Of a DNA stretch of 52,478 bases, positions 1-8,434 are shown piece by piece. How positions within the stretch are numbered: the first letter of the stretch is position 1; each line of letters starts with the position of its first letter. The position numbers were made by a program, and so were the translations under genes. The DNA comes from RGIG8368 sp045540275 (GTDB lineage Bacteria > Verrucomicrobiota > Kiritimatiellia > RFP12 > UBA1067), in the NCBI GenBank assembly GCA_045540275.1, contig JAZQGX010000069.1:1-52478 (forward strand), read 5' to 3'. Below the pieces are notes generated by a model. The model was not told where the DNA came from. It was given only the letters and a program-made list of their open reading frames with translations, and ran no database searches.

Positions 1-441
1 TCGGGTTGTGCGCATATTAACGCTGAAAACTTGTGTTCCCGTGCGCTCGTCAGCACCAATTGAATGTTCATACCTCTTACCTGCGACAGCGTCCTCTATA
101 AAATATCGGCCATTACGCCAGCCGTAGACGGCTCCAGTTTCGGCAAAAGAAAGGTCACCATCTCCATCCGCGTCCGTTCCGAGCGCGACCTGAATACAAT
201 TCGATGGAGAGCAATCCAACGTAAACTTAAGCTCAAATTCTTTGACATCGCTCCGATGCCTGTTGAACACGATATTCGTCGACACCTCGGTATCAGCATA
301 GGGAGAGATAGGCAAGGGAGAAACATTGAACTCCTTCGCGGGTACGACAAGAGGAAGCAGAATCGCAAGAGCAAAAAATGCAAGCGATCCTTTTTTGAAA
401 GAATAAGCAACGCCTCTTACTTTCAGAAGTGAATTTAACAT
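1..441 (-). CDS. Secreted protein with EF-hand-like loop, 3' end outside window
   Basis: This minus-strand reading frame opens with ATG at 441-439 and stays open for 147 codons to the window edge, so only the N-terminal part is visible. The protein begins with a basic, then hydrophobic segment (about residues 14-36, ending LPLVVPAKEF) that looks like a signal peptide. Around residues 89-100 it has the loop DADGDGDLSFAE, which fits all calcium-ligand positions of an EF-hand loop, followed by a Trp/Tyr-rich stretch (YGWRNGRYFIED). I do not recognise the whole protein. An extended -10 promoter lies about 28 bases upstream. The ribosome binding site is weak. It is probably an exported, calcium-binding or calcium-stabilised protein; function unknown. 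Confidence 0.75.
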   Translation of the reverse strand, partial: MLNSLLKVRGVAYSFKKGSLAFFALAILLPLVVPAKEFNVSPLPISPYADTEVSTNIVFNRHRSDVKEFELKFTLDCSPSNCIQVALGTDADGDGDLSFAETGAVYGWRNGRYFIEDAVAGKRYEHSIGADERTGTQVFSVNMRTTR

Positions 442-468
442 AATATAATCTCGTTTTTGAACTGCAAT

Positions 469-477
469 ATTATATCA
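469..477 (-). promoter_or_regulatory. Extended -10 promoter for the partial secreted-protein gene
   Basis: On the minus strand TGA-TATAAT lies at 477-469, a perfect extended -10 (TGn-TATAAT). No good -35 box stands 17 bases upstream, as is usual for extended -10 promoters. The predicted start of transcription near 462 gives a leader of about 20 bases before the ATG at 441. Confidence 0.5.
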
Positions 478-620
478 TATACGCATTGCTACTGGCTAAT
501 TATAAAAAAGACATCAAATTTTGCATCAAATTATTACCTATAAAGGGTATATTTTGACCGCTGTCTGTAAGTTCTACGCGAATAGGTAGTGCGATAGCCG
601 TAGAATTTTCTCTTTCTCAA

Positions 621-652
621 AACTGTCAAACTCGCAAACTGGCAAACTGACT
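621..652. repeat. Short array of four degenerate 8-bp repeats (AACTGnCA)
   Basis: Four units in exact 8-base register: AACTGTCA, AACTCGCA, AACTGGCA, AACTGACT. The motif is the reverse complement, with some decay, of the AGTTGGAC units found 30 bases to the right. The rest of the 442-765 non-coding stretch is AT-rich on its left side and holds no gene that I can support. Confidence 0.7.
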
Positions 653-681
653 CTACTTGCAAACGTTGTTCAAGTTGGGGG

Positions 682-761
682 AGTTGTGAAGTTTTAGAGT
701 TTGGCAGTTGGACAGTTGGACAGTTTGGCAGTTGGACAGTTGGACAGTTGGACAGTTTTTA
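682..761. repeat. Tandem array of about ten 8-bp repeats (AGTTGGAC / AGTTTGGC)
   Basis: Ten consecutive 8-base units, all starting AGTT. The first two (682-697) and the last (754-761) are degenerate. The seven between are five copies of AGTTGGAC and two of AGTTTGGC at 698-705 and 722-729. The array lies directly 3' of the tRNA-Ser gene (minus strand) and is inverted relative to the array at 621-652, so the two could pair as one long imperfect hairpin. It is too short, and has no spacers, for a CRISPR array. Confidence 0.85.
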
Positions 762-765
762 TAGT

Positions 766-853
766 TGGCGGAGGGAGAGGGATTCGAACCCCCGATACCT
801 TTCGGTACGCCGGTTTTCAAGACCGGTGCATTCAACCACTCTGCCATCCCTCC
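766..853 (-). tRNA. tRNA-Ser (anticodon UGA)
   Basis: The minus strand folds as a class II tRNA. The acceptor arms GGAGGGA and TCCCTCC pair over seven bases, followed by discriminator G and an encoded CCA at 768-766. The anticodon arm has the loop CTTGAAA between CCGGT and ACCGG, giving anticodon TGA, which reads UCA/UCN serine codons. The long variable arm (TACC-GAAA-GGTA) is typical of tRNA-Ser. The T-arm GGGTTCGAATCCC is standard. It has its own promoter at 882-910. Confidence 0.97.
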
Positions 854-881
854 AAGGATGCACAACAAAAAATTTTTATTT

Positions 882-910
882 ATTATACCGAAGTTTTTGA
901 ATCTGGTCAA
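882..910 (-). promoter_or_regulatory. Sigma-70-type promoter of tRNA-Ser
   Basis: On the minus strand TTGACC (910-905), a 17-base spacer and TATAAT (887-882). Predicted transcription start is near 875, about 22 bases before the mature tRNA 5' end at 853. Confidence 0.8.
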
Positions 911-939
911 ATATCATTGCCAGAATGCCCGTAGAAAAA

Positions 940-2460
940 TCATTTGACCCGAAAACGCAACAAAAGACCGTCGTCCCCCTCATTGTCAAATAATATCTCC
1001 CACGCCTCACCACGTTCCATCAGCACCGGAAAATTTATTTTTCGTAATTCATCCGTCGATGCCGGCAACACCAATAACGAGAAAAATTTACGCCCCTGTA
1101 TTTCAAAATCCACCTGCCCCCCACACCACAATACAACACTCTTAACCTGTCTGCGCGCAATCGGTTCCACAAGCTCCACCATCGGATTGAACATTTTCCC
1201 CGGCTTGGACCGATACCTGCCCAAAAACGCCTCCATGCCCTCCCATGGGCCTCGCCCCAACCACTCAACATCGCTCAACGCCGGACTCACCCGCAACCTT
1301 AATCCAGCACGAGCCGGCATTAACGCTCTAGAAATGTCCTTGAACGAAAACCCTATCTCCAACCACCCCTCCGGTGAAATGACATATTTCAACTCCGCAT
1401 CGACTGCATCCGGTAGAAAATACCTTATCGGAACCTTGATGATGCAAAGCCCACTCTCATCATGCCTCATCTCGCCCGGCCTGACCACATACTTGCCGGC
1501 TGACTGCCGCCACGCCACATCCAACTTCGACGCACCCTTTACCGAACCGACATCAGGTACTATCGGCGCCAACAAACGTTCATGCCCATCAACACGCCAC
1601 GATTCAATACAGCCACTTCGCTTGCCAATAACAAATGCAAAACCGTCACCTTCTACGACAAAACCATCTGCGCGCTCGTTCACCGTCAACAACTTTCCAC
1701 TCCTATTCTCTTCCATAGGAGGGTCATTGAATACTGCCACTTGATCTCTTGCGAAAACAAATCCCTTATTCGCCCAGGGCTTTTTCCGACACAACTCAAA
1801 ATTAAAGGTCCAGGTTCTAATCGCCGCCGTATCATCAATAAAAACCGTTCGGGGAACCTTCAATCTCACTTCACCACTCCCCCCTGGGTTAATATCCAGT
1901 CTTCCCAACGACAGCCGATACTTCTCTAAACCATTCTCCGCATATATACACTCAGCGCGACAATCCTTGAGATGAACAGAACCGGAATTGTTATATACGA
2001 CAAAAGTATCCCCTGCCCCATCTTTTGGCAACACCTTCACCGCACTCCATCGCAGAGCACACCTTGCCGCCAAGACGCTTTCACCGCCATCCGGATTAAG
2101 AAGCGCATTCCCTCGCCTCGTTGCATCCTTTGACGCAAATCGCCAGACATTGGTCGGTCCGCCATATTTCAAAACGCGATCAGGCAGCGGAATCGATGTG
2201 CAAGGTTCTTCAAGATTTGGCGCCCCTCGTTCATACCCGACTGTAGCCGACAATTCGTATTTGTCGCACAACTTCAGCCATTCATCGGGAACGCCTTCGC
2301 CCTCAAATGCAAGGACCGAAGCATTGATACTGCGCAAAAACCGTGCACGCCGCTCAAGCTCCTCCCGGGCGAGATATTTCGACCCGTCCAAGATGTTTAC
2401 CGTTTGCGCACTTGTCGGACCACAAACCAACAGCAATAATGCAAACAACAACGCTGCCAT
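940..2460 (-). CDS. Secreted beta-galactosidase-like protein lacking the catalytic barrel
   Basis: A 506-residue protein with a short signal peptide (LLFALLLLVCGPTSA). It resembles the C-terminal half of GH2 beta-galactosidases (LacZ domains 4 and 5). About residues 115-210 look like the beta-sandwich linker domain (VVYNNSGS, AECIYAENG). From about 270 the 'small chain' domain follows (GKRSGCIESWRVDGHERL), with the hallmark WLGRGPWEGMEAFLGRYRS at about 400-418. The TIM barrel with its catalytic acid and nucleophile is missing; only about 90 residues precede the sandwich domain. The usual phenylalanine/tryptophan segment after the small-chain start is replaced by PDVGSVKGASKLDVAWR. It begins 24 bases after the GspK-like gene with no clear ribosome binding site, so it is probably the last gene of that operon. 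A sugar-binding role is possible; hydrolysis looks unlikely. Confidence 0.7.
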   Translation of the reverse strand: MAALLFALLLLVCGPTSAQTVNILDGSKYLAREELERRARFLRSINASVLAFEGEGVPDEWLKLCDKYELSATVGYERGAPNLEEPCTSIPLPDRVLKYGGPTNVWRFASKDATRRGNALLNPDGGESVLAARCALRWSAVKVLPKDGAGDTFVVYNNSGSVHLKDCRAECIYAENGLEKYRLSLGRLDINPGGSGEVRLKVPRTVFIDDTAAIRTWTFNFELCRKKPWANKGFVFARDQVAVFNDPPMEENRSGKLLTVNERADGFVVEGDGFAFVIGKRSGCIESWRVDGHERLLAPIVPDVGSVKGASKLDVAWRQSAGKYVVRPGEMRHDESGLCIIKVPIRYFLPDAVDAELKYVISPEGWLEIGFSFKDISRALMPARAGLRLRVSPALSDVEWLGRGPWEGMEAFLGRYRSKPGKMFNPMVELVEPIARRQVKSVVLWCGGQVDFEIQGRKFFSLLVLPASTDELRKINFPVLMERGEAWEILFDNEGDDGLLLRFRVK

Positions 2461-2484
2461 TACAGAATCCGCGCCATCTTATTA

Positions 2485-5400
2485 TCAATCCGTGAATTGA
2501 CGGAAATACAATACGCGCATCTCATGAAAACCTTTGCTTCGCACCACATCATCTCTACGCTTGGCATCGGTTTCCGCAAATTCGCTCTTGTAACTCGCCG
2601 AAGTGGAAGCAACATCATCCGAAGCATCTTTCCTGTGATACTGCCGCCACGGGGAAACCCGTCTTGACAAGTCAACGCCAGTGCCGTCCGGCGATCCGCG
2701 GTAAAGGTCTGGCTTTTCCGTAAACGACCCGTCGTTTTTCTTAAAGCCCACCGGATACGGATCGCGCCAAACCAGCGCCACCGCCTTGCCTCCGGCCGTC
2801 GACTTCGTTCCAACATTGCCCGTTTCGCCGATTGTCATAATCTGAGTCTCGGCGATAAGGAAGATCAGGAACAACTGCTGACGGTCTGAGAAATTTTCCA
2901 GCGACTTGGCAAACAGCAATTTTCGATAACACTCGGGAATATCAGTGCTCATCGTTTTGTCGAAAATCTTTCTGGGATTAAGATTCCCCTCGCTTGCCGT
3001 ATACCACTTGAAAAGTTCTTTGCTGCCGTACACATCATACAGGTTAGACCGCAGCGAAGTAAGCATCGTGCTGCCGGGATGGTTCTCCCTGACACTATGG
3101 CCGACCACCGAAGCAACCCGGTATGAAGAATTCAATTTTGCGCGCTTGGCTGCCTGCATTCCTACAAACCACCCGTTGACCAGTTCTTCAAAATCGGATT
3201 TCGACACCCCTAAAACCGAGTCGATATTCCCACCTTCATATGACAGAGTTTTATTGTACTTAACCTCTGCGCCTTTAAGGCAGAACAGGTACCCCATTTC
3301 ATCCTGGACATTTTGCCATGACGAAGGCGTATCCTCAGCCTTGGCTTTCCAAGAGAAGCGCGACGGGATGTGACTGATCGCCATCTGCAACACCTGCGGC
3401 TGATCGGACAGCGGATTAATCCGAACCCCGGATAACACTTCATCACTATTCGCACCGCTTCTCGCCGAGAAATATCGGTAAATGTTATCAGCAGGTTTAT
3501 TATGGTGGTCATACAGACGAATCGTCCGGAAGAAATCGTTGAAGTTGGGACAATCATTCACGCTACTAGCTACGGTATCGCCAACCTCTCCTCCGGGACT
3601 TGAATTGCCAGCGAAAAATCTCGGAAAAAATCCAAGCTCTCCGATTGAAAACCTCCTTGAACCGCTGTCGTTTGAAATCTGATAGTGGTCACCGTCACGG
3701 CCATCCGCACCCAGAAGAGAATTACGGTCAAACCGATCATTCGCACTTGGATACCCTATCCAATTTTTTATCCGCCAATTGTAGCGAGGATCGGGACATT
3801 CAAACGACTGGTGCTGCCACACGACCGGTAACTCGTATTTAGGCTCTCCGCCGGCACCCACATCACTCGGCTGAACACCTACAAAAGTGATTTTCCCGTC
3901 ATTCTGCGGAACAAATTCAAACACTGGGAAATTGGCATCGTTCTCAACTTGGTCAACCCAATCCATGACCGTCTCGGTGAACATGGGCGCGACATCCAAC
4001 ATCTCATCCATGCGCTGTCTGGCATACCCCTCACGTTCGTGCAGGAATGTATCAAGCGACCAACGAAGCTTGACCTCTTCCGGAGCGTCCCACACTTGAT
4101 CATGCGTGAACTCGCCGTTAACATCTATCTCAAACTCCATCTTGAATTCGTTTTCATTGAATTCAGGTCTGAAGATCGTTTCCGGTCGCGATGCAGACAC
4201 CGTCTCCTGAGTACTCTTGCCTTTTATGTATTTATGTTTACGGTTGTTTGCATCCGGGAACGACGCCCCTATCGTTCTGGGGGGCAAATTCACGCCAGCG
4301 CCGATTGCCGCATCCAAACCGGACTCGATAGACACCGCCGCCCTCATCGACAGTTCTGACGCGGAAGCGCCACTTTCATTGAAAAAGGGATATATCGCCT
4401 CAACGTTTATTACCGCATCGCCATTTCCCTCATAGGCTATCGTGTATTTCCACTTGCGCTTATACCTGTCGGTAGTTCCAATTTGCGTCTGCACACCCTC
4501 TACCTTCACCTTCCACGAATCAGGCGACTTCAAATAAATTCTGCTTATCGACGGTACACGCTCCATCGGCGGAGCCCTAAATGAGCGCGGATATTTGTCA
4601 TCGTCGAGATAGTCGGCGATCATCGCCCCGAATTCCCTCTTCATGCGCGTTTCATTGTATGTCGACAAATCTTGCGATTGAGATTTGCGCAATGCCTCGA
4701 AGAACAAATCCGAGATTTTCAGATTGTTCAGATTTGCAGCGGGGTAATCGGCATCCTTCAATGCTGGAGTCGTAGCCCAGATTTTCAAATTGCCGTCACC
4801 GTCCACCAAACTGGCGCTACTGCTTGACGCCCCGCCGTCATCACGGGGCTCCTCCTTGACGATACTGTCGGTCGTGAAAAAAGAGGCTCGGGCCGATGAT
4901 GAAAAAGTATTTTGAAATCCGAACGATTCATCGGGGGTCCCTTTGGAAGGACCTCCGGTCAGCCAATCGATAAATGGCGCACCGGTTCCATTATTTGCAA
5001 ACACGCGATCATTTCTGGCATCCATGCAAGCGTAAAAATCCGCCAACGTGTCAAAATGCCCGCTTTTGTTCCTGTTGTCGTTATCGAACGTATCTCCATT
5101 GCCGTTGTAGAGCGAGCCGATGAAGATGTTGTTGGTCACCGCCCCCTTCGAGTCGGCCGAAGCCAAAACCTTGTTGATGTCCGGCATATCGGAGACATTG
5201 ACGCAGACATAGGCGTAACGACCGATCGTCGGCTTGAGCGATTCGTTGTTATCCGCCTCCAGATAAGCCACCGGCCTTCGTAACGGGCGCCATTTTGCCC
5301 CCATGTAATTGCCGGTACCGCGATATGCCAATATTTCACGACCCGCAGAATCGACGGCGGTATCGTCGTCAAATGGGCCCTCTTCATTTTCATCATCTGG

Positions 5401-5850
5401 ATTTGGACGGGAGAAGCGGCGAACGTCATTGACCAACGAAGCCGGTATATACGCCAGCGAATCCCAAGCAAGAACCGAGGCATTGTTGTCGTTCTGCGAA
5501 CCGTCCGCATGGGCGGAGCAAAGCACACGCCCCATCCAGTTGGTCGGGAATTTGCAAAGACCAGCATAGCCGGCCGAATCTTTTTGGATGCGGAGCTCGG
5601 CGTCAATCTCATCCATCGCACGCACCAGTGCCGTGTTCAACAAGTGCCGCGCGTTCGATGAATGCTTGTAATTTGCAGCCGCCTGCCGCTCGACACGCAT
5701 ACAAATCGAGAACGACACCGCGCTGACCATCAAAAAGCTGAGAAATCCAAGTACAATCAAAAGCGCGCTTCCCCGCCGGCCGAAACGCCTGCACCCGGGG
5801 ACGACATCTGAATTGATTTTCTCAGCAGTCTTCTTTTTTCGAAGCATCAT
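2485..5850 (-). CDS. Very large GspK/PilX-like pilin-associated protein (possible Verru_Chthon cassette protein A)
   Basis: About 1121 residues. After a basic leader a hydrophobic segment (GSALLIVLGFLSFLMVSAVS, about residues 27-46) resembles type IV pilin-like N termini of the GspK/PilX class, including the absence of Glu at +5, and is followed by SICMRVERQAAANY. The remaining thousand residues are a predicted extracytoplasmic region with many Asp/Asn-rich stretches and no domain I can name. Usual GspK is about 300-330 residues, so this is more than three times larger. ATG at 5850 (or 5847) is chosen because AGGGAGG lies just upstream; an ATG at 5877 would overlap the preceding gene. In a secretion system GspK sits at the pseudopilus tip. 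The size and position after D-, B- and C-like pilin genes fit the Verru_Chthon cassette protein A, which I infer from memory of that family. Confidence 0.7.
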   Translation of the reverse strand: MMLRKKKTAEKINSDVVPGCRRFGRRGSALLIVLGFLSFLMVSAVSFSICMRVERQAAANYKHSSNARHLLNTALVRAMDEIDAELRIQKDSAGYAGLCKFPTNWMGRVLCSAHADGSQNDNNASVLAWDSLAYIPASLVNDVRRFSRPNPDDENEEGPFDDDTAVDSAGREILAYRGTGNYMGAKWRPLRRPVAYLEADNNESLKPTIGRYAYVCVNVSDMPDINKVLASADSKGAVTNNIFIGSLYNGNGDTFDNDNRNKSGHFDTLADFYACMDARNDRVFANNGTGAPFIDWLTGGPSKGTPDESFGFQNTFSSSARASFFTTDSIVKEEPRDDGGASSSSASLVDGDGNLKIWATTPALKDADYPAANLNNLKISDLFFEALRKSQSQDLSTYNETRMKREFGAMIADYLDDDKYPRSFRAPPMERVPSISRIYLKSPDSWKVKVEGVQTQIGTTDRYKRKWKYTIAYEGNGDAVINVEAIYPFFNESGASASELSMRAAVSIESGLDAAIGAGVNLPPRTIGASFPDANNRKHKYIKGKSTQETVSASRPETIFRPEFNENEFKMEFEIDVNGEFTHDQVWDAPEEVKLRWSLDTFLHEREGYARQRMDEMLDVAPMFTETVMDWVDQVENDANFPVFEFVPQNDGKITFVGVQPSDVGAGGEPKYELPVVWQHQSFECPDPRYNWRIKNWIGYPSANDRFDRNSLLGADGRDGDHYQISNDSGSRRFSIGELGFFPRFFAGNSSPGGEVGDTVASSVNDCPNFNDFFRTIRLYDHHNKPADNIYRYFSARSGANSDEVLSGVRINPLSDQPQVLQMAISHIPSRFSWKAKAEDTPSSWQNVQDEMGYLFCLKGAEVKYNKTLSYEGGNIDSVLGVSKSDFEELVNGWFVGMQAAKRAKLNSSYRVASVVGHSVRENHPGSTMLTSLRSNLYDVYGSKELFKWYTASEGNLNPRKIFDKTMSTDIPECYRKLLFAKSLENFSDRQQLFLIFLIAETQIMTIGETGNVGTKSTAGGKAVALVWRDPYPVGFKKNDGSFTEKPDLYRGSPDGTGVDLSRRVSPWRQYHRKDASDDVASTSASYKSEFAETDAKRRDDVVRSKGFHEMRVLYFRQFTD

Positions 5851-5864
5851 AAAACCTCCCTGCC

Positions 5865-6284
5865 TCAGCGGCGCCAATCCCGATGCCGATTGGGAAATGT
5901 CACGGCAGCGTCGATTTCATACTCCTTGTTGTCGACCGCCTCGATTGACAAAATTCTAAACTTGTAAGGATTGCCCCACGGATCGCGAAAAGCATCATTG
6001 CTCATCGCGGCATTCAAAAACACCGGTCCGCCTGAATTGCCGAGCAGGTCGGAAAGCGCCGAAGCCGTCGCCTCCTGCTCTCCCGTCGTAATATCCATTG
6101 GGAAATCGCCGAATGACTGCTCGTAGGCGAGCCAGGCGTTGACCAGTTCACGAAGCTCCGTATGAGCCTTTGTTATCTTCGCCTGTCTTCTCGCCTGCGC
6201 CATCCCGGTAGCGGCCGTTCCCATCAAAAGCCCCAACATGGCAACTACAATCATCAACTCAATCAATGTAAATCCGCGCTTCAT
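5865..6284 (-). CDS. GspG-like major pseudopilin
   Basis: A 139-residue type IV pilin-like protein. The prepilin peptidase site is KRG/FTLIE with Glu at mature position 5, followed by the hydrophobic helix ELMIVVAMLGLLMGTAATGM. Near the C terminus DPWGNPYKF (about residues 102-110) is the GspG signature region. GspG subunits form the body of the pseudopilus in type II secretion and related machines. GAGGAAT precedes the ATG by a few bases. The gap to the GspJ-like gene is 3 bases, and the stop lies 14 bases before the GspK-like start. One of three proteins in this operon with a DPWG/GWGN-type motif. Confidence 0.85.
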   Translation of the reverse strand: MKRGFTLIELMIVVAMLGLLMGTAATGMAQARRQAKITKAHTELRELVNAWLAYEQSFGDFPMDITTGEQEATASALSDLLGNSGGPVFLNAAMSNDAFRDPWGNPYKFRILSIEAVDNKEYEIDAAVTFPNRHRDWRR

Positions 6285-6287
6285 TGA

Positions 6288-6941
6288 TTATTCCTCGTTC
6301 CAAGTTGTAATGTCGTCTTTAGTGTTCCACCGTCCGTCCGGCCCGCATGACGCCGCCCCGATTTCAGCCATATTGGCGGAATCGGTGCGCAGTTTGACCT
6401 TGAACCTGAGAAAACTGGGAAGATATTCTTTTCGGTTTTTCTCATAATTGGCGCTGTCGTTATCCCAGACGGCCTGGATGTTGGAAAATTCCGGTATGGC
6501 TTTGCCGCCGCTTTTCTTAACCAATATCGTGGTTGACGACTTGGCGGTCATGCCGCCGCCGCTCGGTTTCCATGTCGTCTCTTTGCGGGTCATATCCGAG
6601 AAGCTGTACTCGACAAAGGTAATGGCGCGGTTGGTCACCTCTCCGCTGAGCGTATAAAACTTAAGATTGTCGGAAAAAGAATCGCTTCCTTTGTCAAAAT
6701 AAAGACTCTCCGCTCCCGCAAAGTTCTCCTTCAACGCCTGATAACTTATCGCCTTCGAGGCGTCACGCTCCAATGCACCGACGAAGGCGCGAAGCTGCAT
6801 AAAATTGTCAACGCTGCTCGCCCCTACGCGCCATGCCTTGCTGCTTTGCTGGAACAGCATACCGAGCATCATTACGATGACCACCAGAATACTGCAGGCC
6901 ACCATTACCTCTATGACTGAAAAACCGGCTTGCCGCTTCAT
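6288..6941 (-). CDS. GspJ-like minor pseudopilin (possible cassette protein C)
   Basis: A 217-residue pilin-like protein. Its leader MKRQAG precedes FSVIEVMVACSILVVIVMML, with Glu5 present. The segment after it (FQQSSKAWRVGASSVDNFMQLRAFVGALERD) fits the GspJ/PulJ pattern, in which a minor pseudopilin of about 200 residues forms part of the tip complex. The ATG overlaps the stop of the upstream gene by four bases (ATGA), showing translational coupling. GGGGGA upstream serves as ribosome binding site. It may correspond to protein C of the Verru_Chthon cassette. Confidence 0.8.
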   Translation of the reverse strand: MKRQAGFSVIEVMVACSILVVIVMMLGMLFQQSSKAWRVGASSVDNFMQLRAFVGALERDASKAISYQALKENFAGAESLYFDKGSDSFSDNLKFYTLSGEVTNRAITFVEYSFSDMTRKETTWKPSGGGMTAKSSTTILVKKSGGKAIPEFSNIQAVWDNDSANYEKNRKEYLPSFLRFKVKLRTDSANMAEIGAASCGPDGRWNTKDDITTWNEE

Positions 6942-7483
6942 TTTTCGTAATCCCCCTGGAAATAGGCTTCCGCGTAATAGATTGGACGATTGGAATAATC
7001 GTTGCGGTCATACGCATCCTCGGTTGTGCATTGCACCATAATTCCCATAACCCGCCCGGAATGAGCAGGCGGACGGCAGCACGCAATACGGAAATGGCGC
7101 ACTCCGTTCTTGTCGGAACCGTCAGAAACCAAAGACGGCATCTTCATGTCTCTCCTCAAAAACCCTGGTAAATCCGAAAAGCTGTCCTGGCTTTTGAATT
7201 TATCGCAGGTCAACCCCTTGCTGGTGCCGCCGCCGATATCGCGGATGATCGGATTCTTGTCATCATCATTCCACTCGCTCCACTTGACATTGCGCCCGGA
7301 GGCTATGCCCACCGCCTGGTTGAGCAATCCGTCGGCAAAAATCGATTCGGTCATATCCTCGACCGCGTTCATGTTTTCGCGCAATCCCAACGGAAATAGC
7401 GACGCTACCGCAAGTACACCGATGGCCATGACGAAAATCGCCATGTTCACTTCTATCAGCGAAAATCCGAATTTCTTTTTCAT
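6938..7483 (-). CDS. GspI/PilV-like minor pseudopilin (possible cassette protein B)
   Basis: 181 residues from the ATG at 7483, chosen because GGAG stands 7-8 bases upstream and the leader MKKKFG then directly precedes the cleavage site. The helix is FSLIEVNMAIFVMAIGVLAV with Glu5, followed by ASLFPLGLRE, a pattern I associate with Verru_Chthon cassette protein B and with PilV/GspI minor pilins. An in-frame ATG 28 codons upstream would overlap the previous gene and disrupt the leader. Overlaps the GspJ-like gene by four bases. Predicted to sit at or near the pseudopilus tip. Confidence 0.8.
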   Translation of the reverse strand: MKKKFGFSLIEVNMAIFVMAIGVLAVASLFPLGLRENMNAVEDMTESIFADGLLNQAVGIASGRNVKWSEWNDDDKNPIIRDIGGGTSKGLTCDKFKSQDSFSDLPGFLRRDMKMPSLVSDGSDKNGVRHFRIACCRPPAHSGRVMGIMVQCTTEDAYDRNDYSNRPIYYAEAYFQGDYEK

Positions 7484-7508
7484 CTGACTTCTCCACTCTC
7501 CGCCGGGA

Positions 7509-8429
7509 TTAATTCCAGGCGTCGGCATCCCCATTCCAGCTGATTGTGCCGTCGCTCTCAACTTCAACGCTCATGGTTGCGCCTGAATTGATTTCTTTGA
7601 CCGTGACCTTGCCGGCCGAATCGCCAATCACCTTGGCCTTGCCGTCAGGCGTAAAGCGCACCATGATGATGTTGTCTTCGTCTTCTCCCTCTATGCTTTT
7701 GAAACAAAAACCCGTGGGCAGAAACTGGATGGGCTCCACCGCCGTGCCGTAGGCGTCCGAAATCTCCCAGCGGTTGTCGGTAGTGCGCGAGGGCATACTG
7801 TCGTTGTGCATGAATGCGTAGACCGGAACGGTATATTTGACCTTTTTCAAACCGGTTCCGCTGGAGTTTTGCGGCCGGGTCGCCGAGGTCCGGTTATGCA
7901 AATCATAGCAGAGCACATTGGGATAGACATACGACCAACCGCCTTGCGTCATGTTGAACAACTGCATCGCCTCAAGCTTGTGCTTACGCTTGTATGAATC
8001 CTCCTTATAGTCTTCGCTCTCGAAATTTCCGGTCGAATAAACCACGTTGAACAGTGCGCCGAGATCGGTAAATTCGTCGGCCCAATATCCCTTTTTCGGG
8101 ATGCAGGTAATACGCCCGAGCTGCTTGCAGACGATGTACGCAGGACGGGTCAACAGGTTGGCGCTACCCTCCAGCTGCGAATCGTCCCCGGAATTAGAAG
8201 TCTCGCCCACCACTTCGTTGTAAATCATCACGCAGGTGGTAACACCGTCCATGCATGCGCGCTGACGGGCCAAGGTCAATGTCCCGGCCAACTGCTGCAA
8301 CGCGCTGCGCCTGGCCATTCCGCGCATGGCGGCAAAATAGCTCGTCACCGCAACGGTGGACAGGGAAACCATGATTCCCATCACCACCAAAAGTTCAAGC
8401 AGCGTAAAGCCGCGAAGTTTTCTCTTCAT
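7509..8429 (-). CDS. GspH-like pseudopilin (possible cassette protein D)
   Basis: 306 residues from ATG 8429 (leader MKRKLRG); a GTG four codons upstream overlaps the preceding stop. The N terminus FTLLELLVVMGIMVSLSTVA has the pilin methylation motif with Glu5. It is followed by MARRSALQQLAGTLTLARQRACMDG, the arrangement typical of GspH/FimT minor pilins ('LARSEA' region), and then a beta-rich globular part. It starts five bases after the stop of the upstream pilin gene. Size is larger than the usual 170-residue GspH. Likely protein D-like in a Verru_Chthon-type cassette. Confidence 0.8.
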   Translation of the reverse strand: MKRKLRGFTLLELLVVMGIMVSLSTVAVTSYFAAMRGMARRSALQQLAGTLTLARQRACMDGVTTCVMIYNEVVGETSNSGDDSQLEGSANLLTRPAYIVCKQLGRITCIPKKGYWADEFTDLGALFNVVYSTGNFESEDYKEDSYKRKHKLEAMQLFNMTQGGWSYVYPNVLCYDLHNRTSATRPQNSSGTGLKKVKYTVPVYAFMHNDSMPSRTTDNRWEISDAYGTAVEPIQFLPTGFCFKSIEGEDEDNIIMVRFTPDGKAKVIGDSAGKVTVKEINSGATMSVEVESDGTISWNGDADAWN

Positions 8430-8434
8430 GACGC

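Noticed and set aside
572..605. 7-bp inverted repeat in the non-coding stretch as a terminator
   Set aside because: Loop of about 20 bases and no fitting T-run or upstream gene on either strand.
621..761. CRISPR array
   Set aside because: Units are 8 bases long with no spacers and no cas genes.
653..910. 85-residue minus-strand ORF over the tRNA and octamer array
   Set aside because: It is made of the tRNA-Ser gene and 8-bp repeats read in frame; no family likeness and no ribosome binding site.
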